A stretch of 64,000 nucleotides of DNA from Flectonema sp. DT1601 (taxonomy: Eukaryota; Euglenozoa; Diplonemea; Diplonemida; Diplonemidae), in NCBI GenBank assembly GCA_964019425.1, contig OZ025806.1, positions 62,001 through 126,000 on the forward strand, read 5' to 3'. The translations under genes were made by a program, and so were the position numbers. This document shows, one piece after another, positions 32,909 through 42,877 of the stretch. How positions within the stretch are numbered: the first letter of the stretch is position 1; each line of letters begins with the position of its first letter. A model generated the notes under the pieces. The model saw nothing but the letters and a program-made list of their open reading frames with translations. It did not search any database and was not told the DNA's origin.

Positions 32909-35206
32909 TTAGGGCCCAACAGGATTCCAACTCCCAACGTCTTTGGGAACAGAACAAAATCCTTTCTCATAAATAGGACCCTTCGATCCAGTGAGGAGTT
33001 TTCCTGAAAACCATTTTTGGTAGACTGCGAGCGCCTGTTCTGCGTTCTGAGCTGCGTAGAAACAATTACTGAGCCACTCTGATCCTTGAATGACACCTTC
33101 TTTAGTATTGCGAGCATACCTCGCAGAGATCTTTTGCTCCCAATAATCTTCATTTCCGAATAAGATCATCGGAGTTGGCGGTGTTGTTCCGACTTTACGA
33201 CGGACCTCCTCGAGACCAAATTCAAAGTCAGTTCCGATCCCGCCGAGTAGGAAGATGGGGAAGTCTAGTTGAAAGTCTGATTGTCTCTCAACTAGTTTTT
33301 CTAATTTATAAGTCATCCAAACATCAACAAAAGGATTCCTCTTTTGTTCATTTACAGTCACGGTTCCTTTTTTAGAAAAATCACAAATATTTCCACAACT
33401 GAGAACACCACATTGCTTCGCCACTCGATTCCCGACTTCCATAGCACCAGGTCCGCCACCAGTTACAATAGCCAGAGGCTTTCCTGGATGCAAGAGAGGG
33501 TTTTGAACGTGGTTTCGCATATCTTTTACTCCTCCTATTAATTTCATGAGCTCTGACTCTAAGTCACCTTGTTTAAGGTTCGATCCGTACACACCAAATG
33601 CAGTAGCACCCAAGTAATCTGAAATCAAGTCTGTTGGATAGACTGGTACAAAGGCTCCGTGATCTCTTCCTTTCTTATGAACGTATTTAAACATCTTCTC
33701 TTGGTCAGGACAGATGTTAAAAACTTCAACTCCGAACAGGGACAAGTCATACAAAAGAGATCGATCTTCTTGTGATAAGAAACAACCATTCTCTTTTGAA
33801 CAGGTTTGAAAATAAATTCTTTTAAGGCAAGCGGACACCGTATCAGAGAGAAGTAAATTTTTAAGAACCGGAGAAGGAAGATATCTCGTGAACAAGACGC
33901 CATGTGATGAAATATCTCCAATTGATATTGCCTTAAGGATTCCATAGCAAGCTTGTTGTCTGACGTATTCTCTTACGGAAGCTCTTTGTTTCTCTGGTTC
34001 AGTAATCCCTGGATAGTCTCCTTTAACTGGAGTAGTTGATATCCAGTCAGAAGCTTTCAAGTTCTCAAGTTGTTCTTTCTTAACAACATAACAACTCATT
34101 TGAGAACCCTGATTTGCTTCGCTCATTTTTAAAAATGATTTAAATATTAAACGAGGATTGCTATCAAGGACTCCCTTGAACTCATCTTCAAAGTATAAAT
34201 GTTCCCTCCAAGGCTCCAGTTGGTATATTTCAAATGGTAATTCAGTCAAGTACTGAGCTGAACTTCCATAAAAACAGAATGTTCGACCCTCTTCCTCATC
34301 TATCCTAAATGAGTTGACGGGTTCCAAGATGTTACTTGTGCAGCATTGGATTCCCTCAGGGAGAAGGTCTACAGCTATTCTTGCATAACAATTTCTAAGT
34401 ATGAGTGGATACGTTCTTACCATTAGCATTTGATGTGGAACTGCTACTCTACTTCGATCACAGTCGTGGTGTTGATGGAGTCGAATGATGTGTTTGCATT
34501 GAATCTTCTTCTTTAAACATCTTCCAATAGCTGGTAGTGATCCGTGAATATCTCCATCGTATCTAACAACTCCTTCTCGTAATTTAACTTTAAAAATTAC
34601 TCTTCCGTCGATGTTGTTGCAGCTCCAATGACCTTCGTCTCCGAGATGAACCAGAGGCACTCCCTTTCTATCAACTCTGGTTATCAATCTGGTTAAATAA
34701 TTAGAATTAGTTACACGTCTGGCAACGTCTCTGCAAAATAATTTTCCAACCTGAGTACCGAGAGTCACTTCATCTAGAGCTAAGATTCCAAGTGGTGAAA
34801 TTGCTATCAAATCAACTGTTAGTTTACAAGAGAGGTTATCATGATTGAAAATGATGTCGTGCCCTGTTCCATTCACTCCAAGTTGAGACAGAGTACTCTT
34901 CAAATTAAAAACAACAGAAACGTGATAACTTGAATTCCATCCAGCGAATCTCGATGAAATACAACTAATTACTATCACACAAGATAATGATTTCCGATCT
35001 CGACTTCTTTCAAAACTTGTTACTTCTCCATCTGGGGTTGCTAAATCCCAAGCTTTATCATTCTCAATAAAGTGTCTTCTCGCATTTGTATAACTAATAG
35101 ATCGCTCTCCAGGGACACTTGCTAAGTCTGGATGGCATCCGTACGGTCGATACTTATGAGCTGTTATAGGAGGTGGAGTACAGTCTCGGTATCGACTAGG
35201 AGTCAT
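32909..35206 (-). CDS. LOG/lysine-decarboxylase-like Rossmann protein with long unknown N-terminus
   Basis: 765 residues, ATG at 35206. The C-terminal third (about 570-750) has the nucleotide-binding fold of the LOG family (VTGGGPGAMEVGNRVA, then FLLGGIGTDFEFGLEE). LOG and PpnN enzymes cleave nucleoside monophosphates to base plus ribose phosphate, so a nucleosidase activity is possible. The usual PGGxGTxxE motif is present here as LGGIGTDFE, a variant. The first ~400 residues match nothing I know; they contain many Cys and His (IRLHQHHDCDRS). A central region (about 390-560) reads like a folded domain. A CAG acceptor is 10 nt before the ATG. Family of the C-terminal domain is well supported; substrate is not. 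Confidence 0.8.
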   Translation of the reverse strand: MTPSRYRDCTPPPITAHKYRPYGCHPDLASVPGERSISYTNARRHFIENDKAWDLATPDGEVTSFERSRDRKSLSCVIVISCISSRFAGWNSSYHVSVVFNLKSTLSQLGVNGTGHDIIFNHDNLSCKLTVDLIAISPLGILALDEVTLGTQVGKLFCRDVARRVTNSNYLTRLITRVDRKGVPLVHLGDEGHWSCNNIDGRVIFKVKLREGVVRYDGDIHGSLPAIGRCLKKKIQCKHIIRLHQHHDCDRSRVAVPHQMLMVRTYPLILRNCYARIAVDLLPEGIQCCTSNILEPVNSFRIDEEEGRTFCFYGSSAQYLTELPFEIYQLEPWREHLYFEDEFKGVLDSNPRLIFKSFLKMSEANQGSQMSCYVVKKEQLENLKASDWISTTPVKGDYPGITEPEKQRASVREYVRQQACYGILKAISIGDISSHGVLFTRYLPSPVLKNLLLSDTVSACLKRIYFQTCSKENGCFLSQEDRSLLYDLSLFGVEVFNICPDQEKMFKYVHKKGRDHGAFVPVYPTDLISDYLGATAFGVYGSNLKQGDLESELMKLIGGVKDMRNHVQNPLLHPGKPLAIVTGGGPGAMEVGNRVAKQCGVLSCGNICDFSKKGTVTVNEQKRNPFVDVWMTYKLEKLVERQSDFQLDFPIFLLGGIGTDFEFGLEEVRRKVGTTPPTPMILFGNEDYWEQKISARYARNTKEGVIQGSEWLSNCFYAAQNAEQALAVYQKWFSGKLLTGSKGPIYEKGFCSVPKDVGSWNPVGP

Positions 35207-35569
35207 GTTGGTGTAGCTGTTTCAATACAAAACATAGAATAGAATAATTTTAATTTTAATCAGGTGAAAAAGATTTCACTATTTAATCATCTTCGTTATG
35301 TTTCCACTTCTGATGGAAGTTGTTGGGATGATTGTTTTGAGCTTTTTTAAAAAACAAAACAAAAAAAAAAAAGAGAAAAGAGAAATGGAAAATATGTTCA
35401 GGCAAAAAACTACTTTTCCTTTTTTTTTTTTTTTTTTTTTTTCGAATAAATATTCAAAACAAGTTATTAGCAAACATTCAGGAAACTAAAAATTAAACAA
35501 AAAAAAAAACAAAAAAAAAATGGAAAAAAAGAAAAAGGTCATGCACATGATTATAAGGCATCGAAACTA

Positions 35570-35601
<32 letters not shown>

Positions 35602-35780
35602 ATAACTCACGCACGAAGGGAGTGTATTGATGCTTCTTTTCTTGCCCTTTTTTTTGGTTTACTTTTTTTTCTTCTTTTTTTTTCCCCCATAGTTATAGAA
35701 GCTATTTAATAACTATTGACACGACTAAGACTAGCCGTGGCTTAGTCTCAGTGAGGAGAGACCAAGAACCGCCATGCTGG

Positions 35781-35816
<36 letters not shown>

Positions 35817-36885
35817 GATTTTAACGGCAGTAACATTTCTAGCAGGGTTGTTCATTGACTCATAGACAGAGCAGCATTTCTGTAGGAAGTGTTCGTTTTA
35901 TGTAACGTGACCGCCCACTGAATTTTGCATCCCCGTCTCTGAATAGCAAGCGAGGGGAATTCAGGTACGTATTCTTTACATTAATAACCAAACCTAATGA
36001 AGTAATATGTGAGGGTTTCTTTTTCTTGTTTTCTTTTGTTAAAAAAAATTAGAGGGAAGAAGAAAAAAAAAAAACTCTGATAGATGAACAGCACAACAAA
36101 AGCATTTTCAGTTCTGTTTCTGAGAATATTATTAGTGTTGTAAACAAAGACAGAGAGGGGATCGTTTTTTTTTCTTTTTTCTTTTTTTTCTTTTTCACTC
36201 TTTCGTTTGGTTTTCTTTCTCTTGACTTTTTTCCCACAACAAAAAAAAAAAAAAAAAAAAAATCAAAAATCAAAACTTCGCGCAAGGGGTATATAGTTTG
36301 CTTGTGAGCAAGACTGTTCTTTTTTTTTTTTTTTTTTTTTTTTCCCTTAATCACCGAGAAGTTTTGTGACTAACCATACCTGATGCTATTGAAGATGGGT
36401 TTGCGTTGGACGTTTGGAGGGAGAAACAGGAGTTCAATCCTCCTCTCCCTTCTTAGACCAAAAGACCAATAATAATAATAATAAATGGTTGATCATAATA
36501 AACATGAGGAGGAGGAGTAGGAACACCTTTCGCTACAAAAAAAGATAACAATATTGATTTTTTTTTTTTTTTTTTTTTTCAGTTCCAGTTCGTGTTAACA
36601 ATTTCGTTTGTACACAAAATTGATTGGGCTAGCTGACAGGGGAACAAAACAAAAGAAGGGGGAGGGGTGAAGAAAAAAGAAAAAAAAAAAGATAAACCAA
36701 CTCCTTCTATCAATTATTTTATATTTCTTATCTCCTAAACCTACTTGATGCGTATCAAGGTATACAATAACACGCAGGATCTTGTTGATAGTTATGTCTT
36801 GCAGTAGATCCGCGTTAAGTGTCATCAGACTTACGGTCGGGTGATGAAGTCGTTCAGTCGTCTGCAGTTGTTAAGATGTTTCAGA
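35207..36885. other. AT-rich spacer
   Basis: No gene. Contains A/T runs (for example 35781-35813), an inverted repeat GTCTC/GAGAC at about 35745-35762, and a stem-loop at 36419-36454. It covers the region between PEX13 and the LOG-like gene. Confidence 0.5.
36419..36454. other. Stem-loop resembling a tRNA T-arm
   Basis: AGGAG-TTCAATC-CTCCT forms a perfect 5-bp stem with a 7-nt loop, extended by GGGAG/CTCCC on the outside. It is T-arm-like, but no matching acceptor, D or anticodon arms are found upstream, so no tRNA is called. Confidence 0.4.
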
Positions 36886-37866
36886 TCAGATTTTATTTTT
36901 GTTAACAAACTCAACTCTGTTTGACGGAATCAGTCCAGTTACTGTCGGATTACTTAATAGAGATGCAGACCACCAGTTACCATCATGTTTATGGATTTTA
37001 AGAATATCACGTTGACCAAATGACATTTCATCATCATTCTCAGCAGAGTATGGATACAAAGCGACTGCTAAACTATCTCCGTGAGTGCTTTCATTGATAG
37101 AAAGTTCGTTAGATTCGTCTTCGTAACAACGAGTGTATTCAGAGTAGTTGTCTTCAATATTTTGTTTAGCAGTTGTCGCTGTCACACTTTTATATCTTTT
37201 ATAAACTTTCATCAGTCCCAAGTATATCGCTATTCCTACAAAAAGTGTTATGAGTTGTTTTTTGAGACTCTTTCCAACCCAGGAAGCTGTTCCACCAGCG
37301 GATTTGGCGACCTCAGATGCCTGTGGCATCTGTTGCATGCCACCCATTTGTCCCATTTGACCCATCTGTCCCATACCTGGCTGGCCCATCTGTCCCATTT
37401 GCCCCATCTGCCCCATGGAATTAGCTTGTTGGAGTTGAGCATATGTACATGATGCTGTCACCGCGAGAATAGCAAATTGTGTGCTGACTTCTAAAAGGCT
37501 GACAAAGGCCTGGCTAACTTCTTGTATTCCAGAAAGGATTATTTGAGTTTTGTTTGCTTGTGGCTGAGCTGGTTGTCCTGCTGGTTGATTTCCTCCTTGA
37601 GTTGGGTTGTTTAGATTTCCGTTCAACCCAGGCTGACCATTCTGGTTGTTATTATTATTATTATTATTATTATTCATCATGTTGTTGTTGTTGTTGTTGT
37701 TGAGGCCACCAAAAGTGTTGTTGTTGTTGTTGTTACCAAATCTGTTCATTCCATAACCGCCCATCCCTCCTCCCATACTACCATATCCTCCTCCCATGCC
37801 TCCCATTCCGTAACCGCCTCCCATCCCCATGCCGCCTCCATAGCCACCCATTCCCATGCCGTACAT
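36886..37866 (-). CDS. PEX13: Peroxisomal membrane protein PEX13
   Basis: 326 residues, ATG at 37866. PEX13 is part of the docking and translocation complex for matrix-protein import in the peroxisomal membrane. The N-terminus is Gly/Met/Tyr-rich (YGMGGMGGGYG), followed by a poly-Asn region, as in the YG-rich disordered segment of other PEX13 proteins. The middle (about 105-225) has the PEX13 core with hydrophobic segments (QLITLFVGIAIYLGLMKVY). Residues about 265-325 are an SH3 domain (AVALYPYSAENDDEMSF, GNWWSA, GLIPSNRVEFV). A second Gly/Met/Gln repeat (MGQMGQM) lies near 155-180. A TTATTGACAG acceptor-like site is 37 nt upstream. Confidence 0.92.
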   Translation of the reverse strand: MYGMGMGGYGGGMGMGGGYGMGGMGGGYGSMGGGMGGYGMNRFGNNNNNNTFGGLNNNNNNNMMNNNNNNNNNNQNGQPGLNGNLNNPTQGGNQPAGQPAQPQANKTQIILSGIQEVSQAFVSLLEVSTQFAILAVTASCTYAQLQQANSMGQMGQMGQMGQPGMGQMGQMGQMGGMQQMPQASEVAKSAGGTASWVGKSLKKQLITLFVGIAIYLGLMKVYKRYKSVTATTAKQNIEDNYSEYTRCYEDESNELSINESTHGDSLAVALYPYSAENDDEMSFGQRDILKIHKHDGNWWSASLLSNPTVTGLIPSNRVEFVNKNKI

Positions 37867-38586
37867 CTTTCTTGCTTGTTGTTGGGTTTTACCTTCCTCG
37901 GTTCTGTCAATAATAAATAAATTCTAATAATAATAATAAAAAGAAAACTCCAAACACAAACTAAAGAAATAAAAAAAAAGAAATTGGTAGTCGCGTTGCC
38001 GACGGCAAATCGCGGGGTTTAAATATAATACCGAGCAGGTGGGGACTTGGATAAATAAATCAAGGTTAACACACAACTAATTAGACATGAATCATTATAA
38101 CTGGATTCTGTCCACACAAAATCGCATGTTTTAAGGTGGGGGGAAGAATATAACATAATTTAAAAAAAATTAAAAAAAAAAAAAAAAGGAAAAAGGAAAA
38201 AAAAAAAAAGAAGGCAGAAGTGGTTAGAGGAAGTATACAATCAGAACACTGATCTTTAAAAAAATAGAGAGGAAGAATCAAGAGGAAGGAAAAAAAAAAG
38301 AAAATAGGCGGTTAAAACCCTCTTAGCTAACTAACTGACTAACTAACTAATAAAAACAGAAACAAGTTGACCACAACTCGATGCTGTTTCAGAGGAACAC
38401 AAAAAAAAAAGGGTAGAATAAGGAATTGTTTAAGAAAGTTTTTTCTTTTTTTAAAAAAAAAAACTCAAAACAGTTTTTATATGAAAAAAAGAGAGGAAGA
38501 GAATGGTCATCGAGGTGTTGCTGTGAGAGGCAACTATCAGGAGACGAGTTGTGTATAAAAAACAAAAAGAGGAAAAAACCGAATCC
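37867..38586. other. Spacer
   Basis: Short leader of PEX13 and the region downstream of the peroxidase gene. A-runs and a short tandem AACTAACTG-type run (38326-38350) are seen; no gene. Confidence 0.5.
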
Positions 38587-41500
38587 TTATATAGAGTGCT
38601 TTCTGACAGGTGGATAAGGTTGTGAATATCTGTAGTAGTCATCTCGTGGTGTTTCCATATCAGGATCTGGAATCCTAAAGTCGGCCAGAGGAAGTGAGTC
38701 CCGACTGTTTCGATATTTTATAGCGCCGATGGTAGCTAAAACCCCACAAAGAATCCCTCCGACAATGAAGGCGGCGGTTACATAACTCGGCTTCCAGCTA
38801 TCGTCATTTTCAGTTACGGTTTCTTCTGCAGTCGGAACACCAACACTTTCAGGAGCACCACTACTATTAGGAGCACCACCACCTGGAAGTGGTGGCCAAG
38901 TATATGGTTTTGGTGACTTACCGTCTGGGGACTTCGTAACATCTCCGGTTGGAGATTTCGACTCAGGAATAGAAGTAAAAGGTACTAAAGTTCTCTGAGG
39001 CCTATTTGGATCAAGAGTTGGTACTTTGGTATTGCTAGTCGGTGACTCACTCGGAGACTTACTCACTGCTGCTGTTGGAGAAGTGGTCGCATCCACAGTT
39101 GGAGAATCCGTACCAGCGGGTGTGGAGGGGCTAATCGCTGGGGCGTTGGTTCGCACGGCAACAGTCGGGGAATCAGTAGTACCCCCAGCCGCTGGAACGT
39201 TGGTTCTCACCACGGCAGTCGGTGAATTAGTACCTGTGGGCGTAACACCAATTGCTGGGACAGTGGTTCCCACTGCTGTTGGAGAATCAGTACCTACGGG
39301 CGATGCGCTTGCAGGTGGGGCAATCACCACAATTGGAGAATCAGTAGCACCTGCAGGTGTAGTGGTAGTCGCTGGAACGTCAGTTCTCACAACAGTCGGA
39401 GACTCAGTAACACCAACGGTGAGAGGTGAATTAGTCACAGCTGATGGTGAGCCAGTCACAGCTAAAGGTGAGTTAGTCACAGCTAACGGTGAGTCAGTCA
39501 CAGCTGATGGTGAGTTAGTCACAGCTAACGGTGAGTCAGTCACAGCTGATGGTGAGTTAGTCACAGCTAACGGTGAGTCAGTCACAGCTGACGGTGAGTT
39601 CGTCACAACTGACGGTGAGTTAGTCACAACTGACGGTGAGTTAGTCACAGCTGAGCTAGTCGGTACTTCAGTTACAACAGGAGCGGAGGGAACACCAGTC
39701 GGGATAGCCGTAGGAACACCAGTCGGGATAGCCGTAGGAACACCAGTCGGGGTAGCCGTAGGAACACCAGTCGGGGTAGCCGTAGGAACACCAGTCGGGA
39801 TAGCCGTAGGAACACCAGTCGGGATAGCCGTAGGAACACCAGTCGGGATAGCCGTAGGAACACCAGTCGGGGTAGCCGTAGGAACACCAGTCGGGGTAGC
39901 CGTAGGAACACCAGTCGGGACAGCCGTAGGAACACTAGTCGGGATAGCCGTAGGAACACTAGTCGGGGTAGCCGTGGGAACACTAGTCGGAGTATTCGTT
40001 GAACAACTTCCAACTAATGTGATGGGAAATGACATTCTCCCAGTACATCTTTCCATTGTAGACAACTTCCCGCTACCAGTTGCTAGTGCCAGATTGAAGT
40101 CACCTTCAGAAAGTTTTATATCGTTTGAGTTCCCCGTCTCCAACAGTCTCCAAAACACAAGACTAACAGAACCACGTGAAGTAGTAATACTTTCTGTTAT
40201 GATATCAATTGTTGGGGAGCTACGAGAAGGAACATCTGTTGGAAATCCGTTCAGCTTTTGCATATCGAAAACCTCACTTTCTGTAGTGTCCCACGCCATA
40301 GGGAATATACCTAACATGTTATTATTATCGGTGACGGTTCTGAAGCCAGCAGCTCCCCAGAATTGATTATTGCCAGTGTTTGTAACTTGGAATCGAATGG
40401 CTTCCTCACCAGAATCAGATTCAGTACCAAATTCATACGACAGAGTTATTGAAATATTAGTAACAGCAACACTAGTCGGTACTGATCCAGGACAAGGTTT
40501 AAATACTCTTGGTGAGGATGGAGCTGTATTTGGTGATGGTGTTCTTGGAAGCTCTCGTGAAGACCTAAACTTATTACGAGGAATATCATCAGGAATTGGT
40601 TGAGTTGTGAAGACTGGTCCCTTTCCGAAATCTACTCCATTTTCTTGGACTTGATTCCAAGCCTCAGCAAAGAATTTAAAAAACAGCTTCTTATCATCTT
40701 CCATCTCCCTCATTACAACCATTAACCTAATATCAGCTCTTAATATCATATCGATGGGTAAGACGGTAAATCTCGGTGAAGGCCCACCGAAATATTGTAA
40801 ATCAGTTCCTCTCGTTGTTGCTGTAGATGGTCCCCATGGACCGTTTGCCATGTTCTTAAAGTATTCGCAATCAAAATGAAAAACATTTATTGTCCAATTA
40901 CCTTCATTCCCAGAGACCTTTTTATGCATTGCTCCTACAGTGTGAGCTCCCATTAAGGCTACAATTTTGTGGAATCCGTCTACGTCAGTTTCAGTACTTA
41001 TTCCCATTTCAGCAAATTTTTTAAATAAATAATTCCTCGTGTGTTCATGCGGTAAGTTGTCATCTTTTCTTCTCTTTTGAGGAAGTCTTTCATCATCTCC
41101 AACGCAGAGAGTTGGAAGGTCGGCATCACTAAAATCTTTTCGACCAGGTCTCCATACGATATTCGGACCCCCCATAAACTCGATTGCAACGTTACCAGCA
41201 AGCTGATATAAATCAGCGTACGTAATAAAGGGATGAGAAGTTTTTACTACTTCCAAAGCAAGAGTAGCGACATCCAGTCCTTTGTTGTCTTTTAGACCAA
41301 GTTCAGGATTGCCTCTGACGCAGCCACCGTTGCTTCCTCCGATTGGAATTATTCGAGGATCGAATGTTGATAACCCATGAAACGCCAATCTAAGTAACAG
41401 AGGTCTGAATGGAGGATCTTTCGATTGTATTAATTGCACTAAAGATTCAACTACAGGAAGGTACTTAGATTTAGCACTTTCAGCAATCAGTGCTCCTGGT

Positions 41501-41607
41501 GTTGTCAATGGTGTCGTCGGCACTGGAAGCCGCTGTGTCCTCTGACAATCCACCAATAGCAGCAACAGCAGCAGGATTATCGATACCAACAAGGTGTGTT
41601 GTTGCAT
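38587..41607 (-). CDS. Membrane-anchored haem peroxidase with DOMON-like domain and Thr/Pro repeats
   Basis: 1006 residues from the ATG at 41607; the reading frame extends 10 codons further but only from a TTG. It starts with a signal peptide (MQQHTLLVSIILLLLLLLV). Residues about 35-330 are a class I (ascorbate/cytochrome c type) peroxidase: distal RLAFHG, with Phe for the usual Trp, GGSNGGC, and proximal ALMGAHTVGAMH. Residues about 370-520 resemble a DOMON domain (FWGAAGFR, LVFWRLLETG, FNLALATGSG), which in other proteins binds haem or sugar. Next come 8-residue GVPTATPT repeats, 7-residue TNSPSAV repeats and further Ser/Pro/Thr sequence. A transmembrane helix (AAFIVGGILCGVLATIGAI) and a Tyr-rich tail end it. 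The enzyme should face outside or a vesicle lumen. TGTCTTCTCCAG lies 17 nt before the ATG. Confidence 0.88.
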   Translation of the reverse strand: MQQHTLLVSIILLLLLLLVDCQRTQRLPVPTTPLTTPGALIAESAKSKYLPVVESLVQLIQSKDPPFRPLLLRLAFHGLSTFDPRIIPIGGSNGGCVRGNPELGLKDNKGLDVATLALEVVKTSHPFITYADLYQLAGNVAIEFMGGPNIVWRPGRKDFSDADLPTLCVGDDERLPQKRRKDDNLPHEHTRNYLFKKFAEMGISTETDVDGFHKIVALMGAHTVGAMHKKVSGNEGNWTINVFHFDCEYFKNMANGPWGPSTATTRGTDLQYFGGPSPRFTVLPIDMILRADIRLMVVMREMEDDKKLFFKFFAEAWNQVQENGVDFGKGPVFTTQPIPDDIPRNKFRSSRELPRTPSPNTAPSSPRVFKPCPGSVPTSVAVTNISITLSYEFGTESDSGEEAIRFQVTNTGNNQFWGAAGFRTVTDNNNMLGIFPMAWDTTESEVFDMQKLNGFPTDVPSRSSPTIDIITESITTSRGSVSLVFWRLLETGNSNDIKLSEGDFNLALATGSGKLSTMERCTGRMSFPITLVGSCSTNTPTSVPTATPTSVPTAIPTSVPTAVPTGVPTATPTGVPTATPTGVPTAIPTGVPTAIPTGVPTAIPTGVPTATPTGVPTATPTGVPTAIPTGVPTAIPTGVPSAPVVTEVPTSSAVTNSPSVVTNSPSVVTNSPSAVTDSPLAVTNSPSAVTDSPLAVTNSPSAVTDSPLAVTNSPLAVTGSPSAVTNSPLTVGVTESPTVVRTDVPATTTTPAGATDSPIVVIAPPASASPVGTDSPTAVGTTVPAIGVTPTGTNSPTAVVRTNVPAAGGTTDSPTVAVRTNAPAISPSTPAGTDSPTVDATTSPTAAVSKSPSESPTSNTKVPTLDPNRPQRTLVPFTSIPESKSPTGDVTKSPDGKSPKPYTWPPLPGGGAPNSSGAPESVGVPTAEETVTENDDSWKPSYVTAAFIVGGILCGVLATIGAIKYRNSRDSLPLADFRIPDPDMETPRDDYYRYSQPYPPVRKHSI
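39415..39660 (-). repeat. 21-bp coding minisatellite (TNSPSAV type)
   Basis: About eleven 7-residue units of the form Thr-Asn/Asp-Ser-Pro-Ser/Leu-Ala-Val. Alternating TNSP and TDSP units make a 42-bp higher-order period, which points to duplication of unit pairs. Confidence 0.9.
39690..40003 (-). repeat. 24-bp coding minisatellite (GVPTATPT type)
   Basis: About thirteen 24-bp units (plus strand GGAACACCAGTCGGGATAGC and close variants) code for GVPTAIPT or GVPTATPT. High unit identity suggests recent homogenisation and probable length variation. Confidence 0.92.
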
Positions 41608-41627
41608 ATTATAAAGTAAGTAATCTG
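41608..41627 (-). promoter_or_regulatory. Splice-acceptor-like leader of the peroxidase gene
   Basis: TTTATTGTCTTCTCCAG ends 17 nt before the ATG at 41607. It is consistent with a spliced-leader or 5-prime-UTR acceptor and fixes the start downstream of the TTG. Confidence 0.6.
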
Positions 41628-41851
41628 GAGAAGACAATAAATTATTTTGATCAACAAGTTCAATAAATATTTAATTCTCGCGCCTAAACAAGTCAGGCGG
41701 GTGAACGCAATCAGTACTCTGAAAGTAGGCTAGAATAGGAAATATTAGAGAGGAATATCACACACCGACAGTGCGAGGTAAAAGAAAGTATCTGTAAAAG
41801 CTTGCTAGGGATAATTTTATGCACAACTCTTTGCCGCTTCTTAACCTGACC

Positions 41852-42877
41852 TTACGATGATAGGACCTCCCTCAGCAGTAACTTTGAGGCTTCATTCTCC
41901 TTATCTTTCGCAGTATCGATAACTGTCTTACCGAACATACTTTTAATGGACAGGTCTGGTTTCTTATTTAATAATAATTTCATAACATCGGCTCTGTTAA
42001 AGTGCAGGGCGACGTGTAATGGCGTGTACCCTTGACTGTTAAGAGAGTTCAAGCAAACATCCTTCTCAAGAAGTAATTTTGCAATTGTAATTTGACTGTA
42101 TCGGATTGCACAGTGAAGTGGTGTTTCACTTGAGGACCCTCGTATTGATAAACATCTTTGAGGTAATATATTAATTAAGATTTCTGAAACGTCTCTCATC
42201 ATCCCACCAATTGAATCGTGTAATGGTGTATTCCCAGTTGGGGATCTCGTATTAGCCTCAACTCCATGAGATAATAGTAACTTTGCTATTTTAGACTGAT
42301 CAGCTATAATAGATAAATGAAGAGGACTGATATCGCGGTCATTCAACTGGTTTGGATCGACTCCACTCGACAACAACAACTCCACACAACTAATTTGATG
42401 ATAAGTAATCGCAATCGTGTACAGTCGATTGCTATCAATGTTAGCTCCGCTATTTATAATAAGCCTTGCTGTCTCTGTCTCTCCTGTAGAGAGAGAAGCC
42501 GTTAAAGGACACATTCCCTGACTTCTACAGTTAACATCAATACCAATATCTACGAAGCTTTTTGTGTACGGTGCTCCTTTTCTTGCTGCTGTGATGAATG
42601 CTTTGGGTGTTGGTTCGATTCCTCTTTCAACCAAGTCGTTTAACGCCAATACTTTCTTTGATGTGATTGTGTTGATTTCATCGTCTGCGCAGACTCCGTA
42701 TTCCAACACCGTTTTGTGTAATTCTAATTGGTGTCCTTCGTATGATAATTCTATCTGTTCCTCATCAATACCACTTTCCTCACAGAGTAACTCTCGTAGT
42801 TCTGCAACAGTGGTCGTGGGTGTTACTTCAATTGGATAGTTACCTTGATGAGTAACAACAGATACAATTAAGGACAT
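41852..42877 (-). CDS. Ubiquitin-like domain plus ankyrin-repeat protein
   Basis: 341 residues, ATG at 42877. Residues 1-75 have a ubiquitin-like fold (TTTVAELRELLCEESGID, QIELSYEGHQL, LEYGV), closest in feel to DDI1-type UBLs, with no C-terminal Gly-Gly. Residues about 95-335 are ankyrin repeats; clear ones read SPLHLSIIADQSKIAKLLLS, NTPLHDSI, ETPLHCAI and YTPLHVALHF. The layout suggests an adaptor linking a bound partner to the ubiquitin/proteasome system. There is no retropepsin or UBA domain. A TTTTCAAACACAG acceptor-like tract is 9 nt before the ATG. Confidence 0.85.
   Translation of the reverse strand: MSLIVSVVTHQGNYPIEVTPTTTVAELRELLCEESGIDEEQIELSYEGHQLELHKTVLEYGVCADDEINTITSKKVLALNDLVERGIEPTPKAFITAARKGAPYTKSFVDIGIDVNCRSQGMCPLTASLSTGETETARLIINSGANIDSNRLYTIAITYHQISCVELLLSSGVDPNQLNDRDISPLHLSIIADQSKIAKLLLSHGVEANTRSPTGNTPLHDSIGGMMRDVSEILINILPQRCLSIRGSSSETPLHCAIRYSQITIAKLLLEKDVCLNSLNSQGYTPLHVALHFNRADVMKLLLNKKPDLSIKSMFGKTVIDTAKDKENEASKLLLREVLSS

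Noticed and set aside
36380-36460. Possible tRNA
   Set aside because: Only a T-arm-like stem-loop is present; acceptor, D and anticodon arms cannot be formed from the flanking bases.
39026-40366. Plus-strand ORF of 446 residues rich in VGTAVGTPV
   Set aside because: It is the reverse reading of the Thr/Pro minisatellites in the peroxidase gene.
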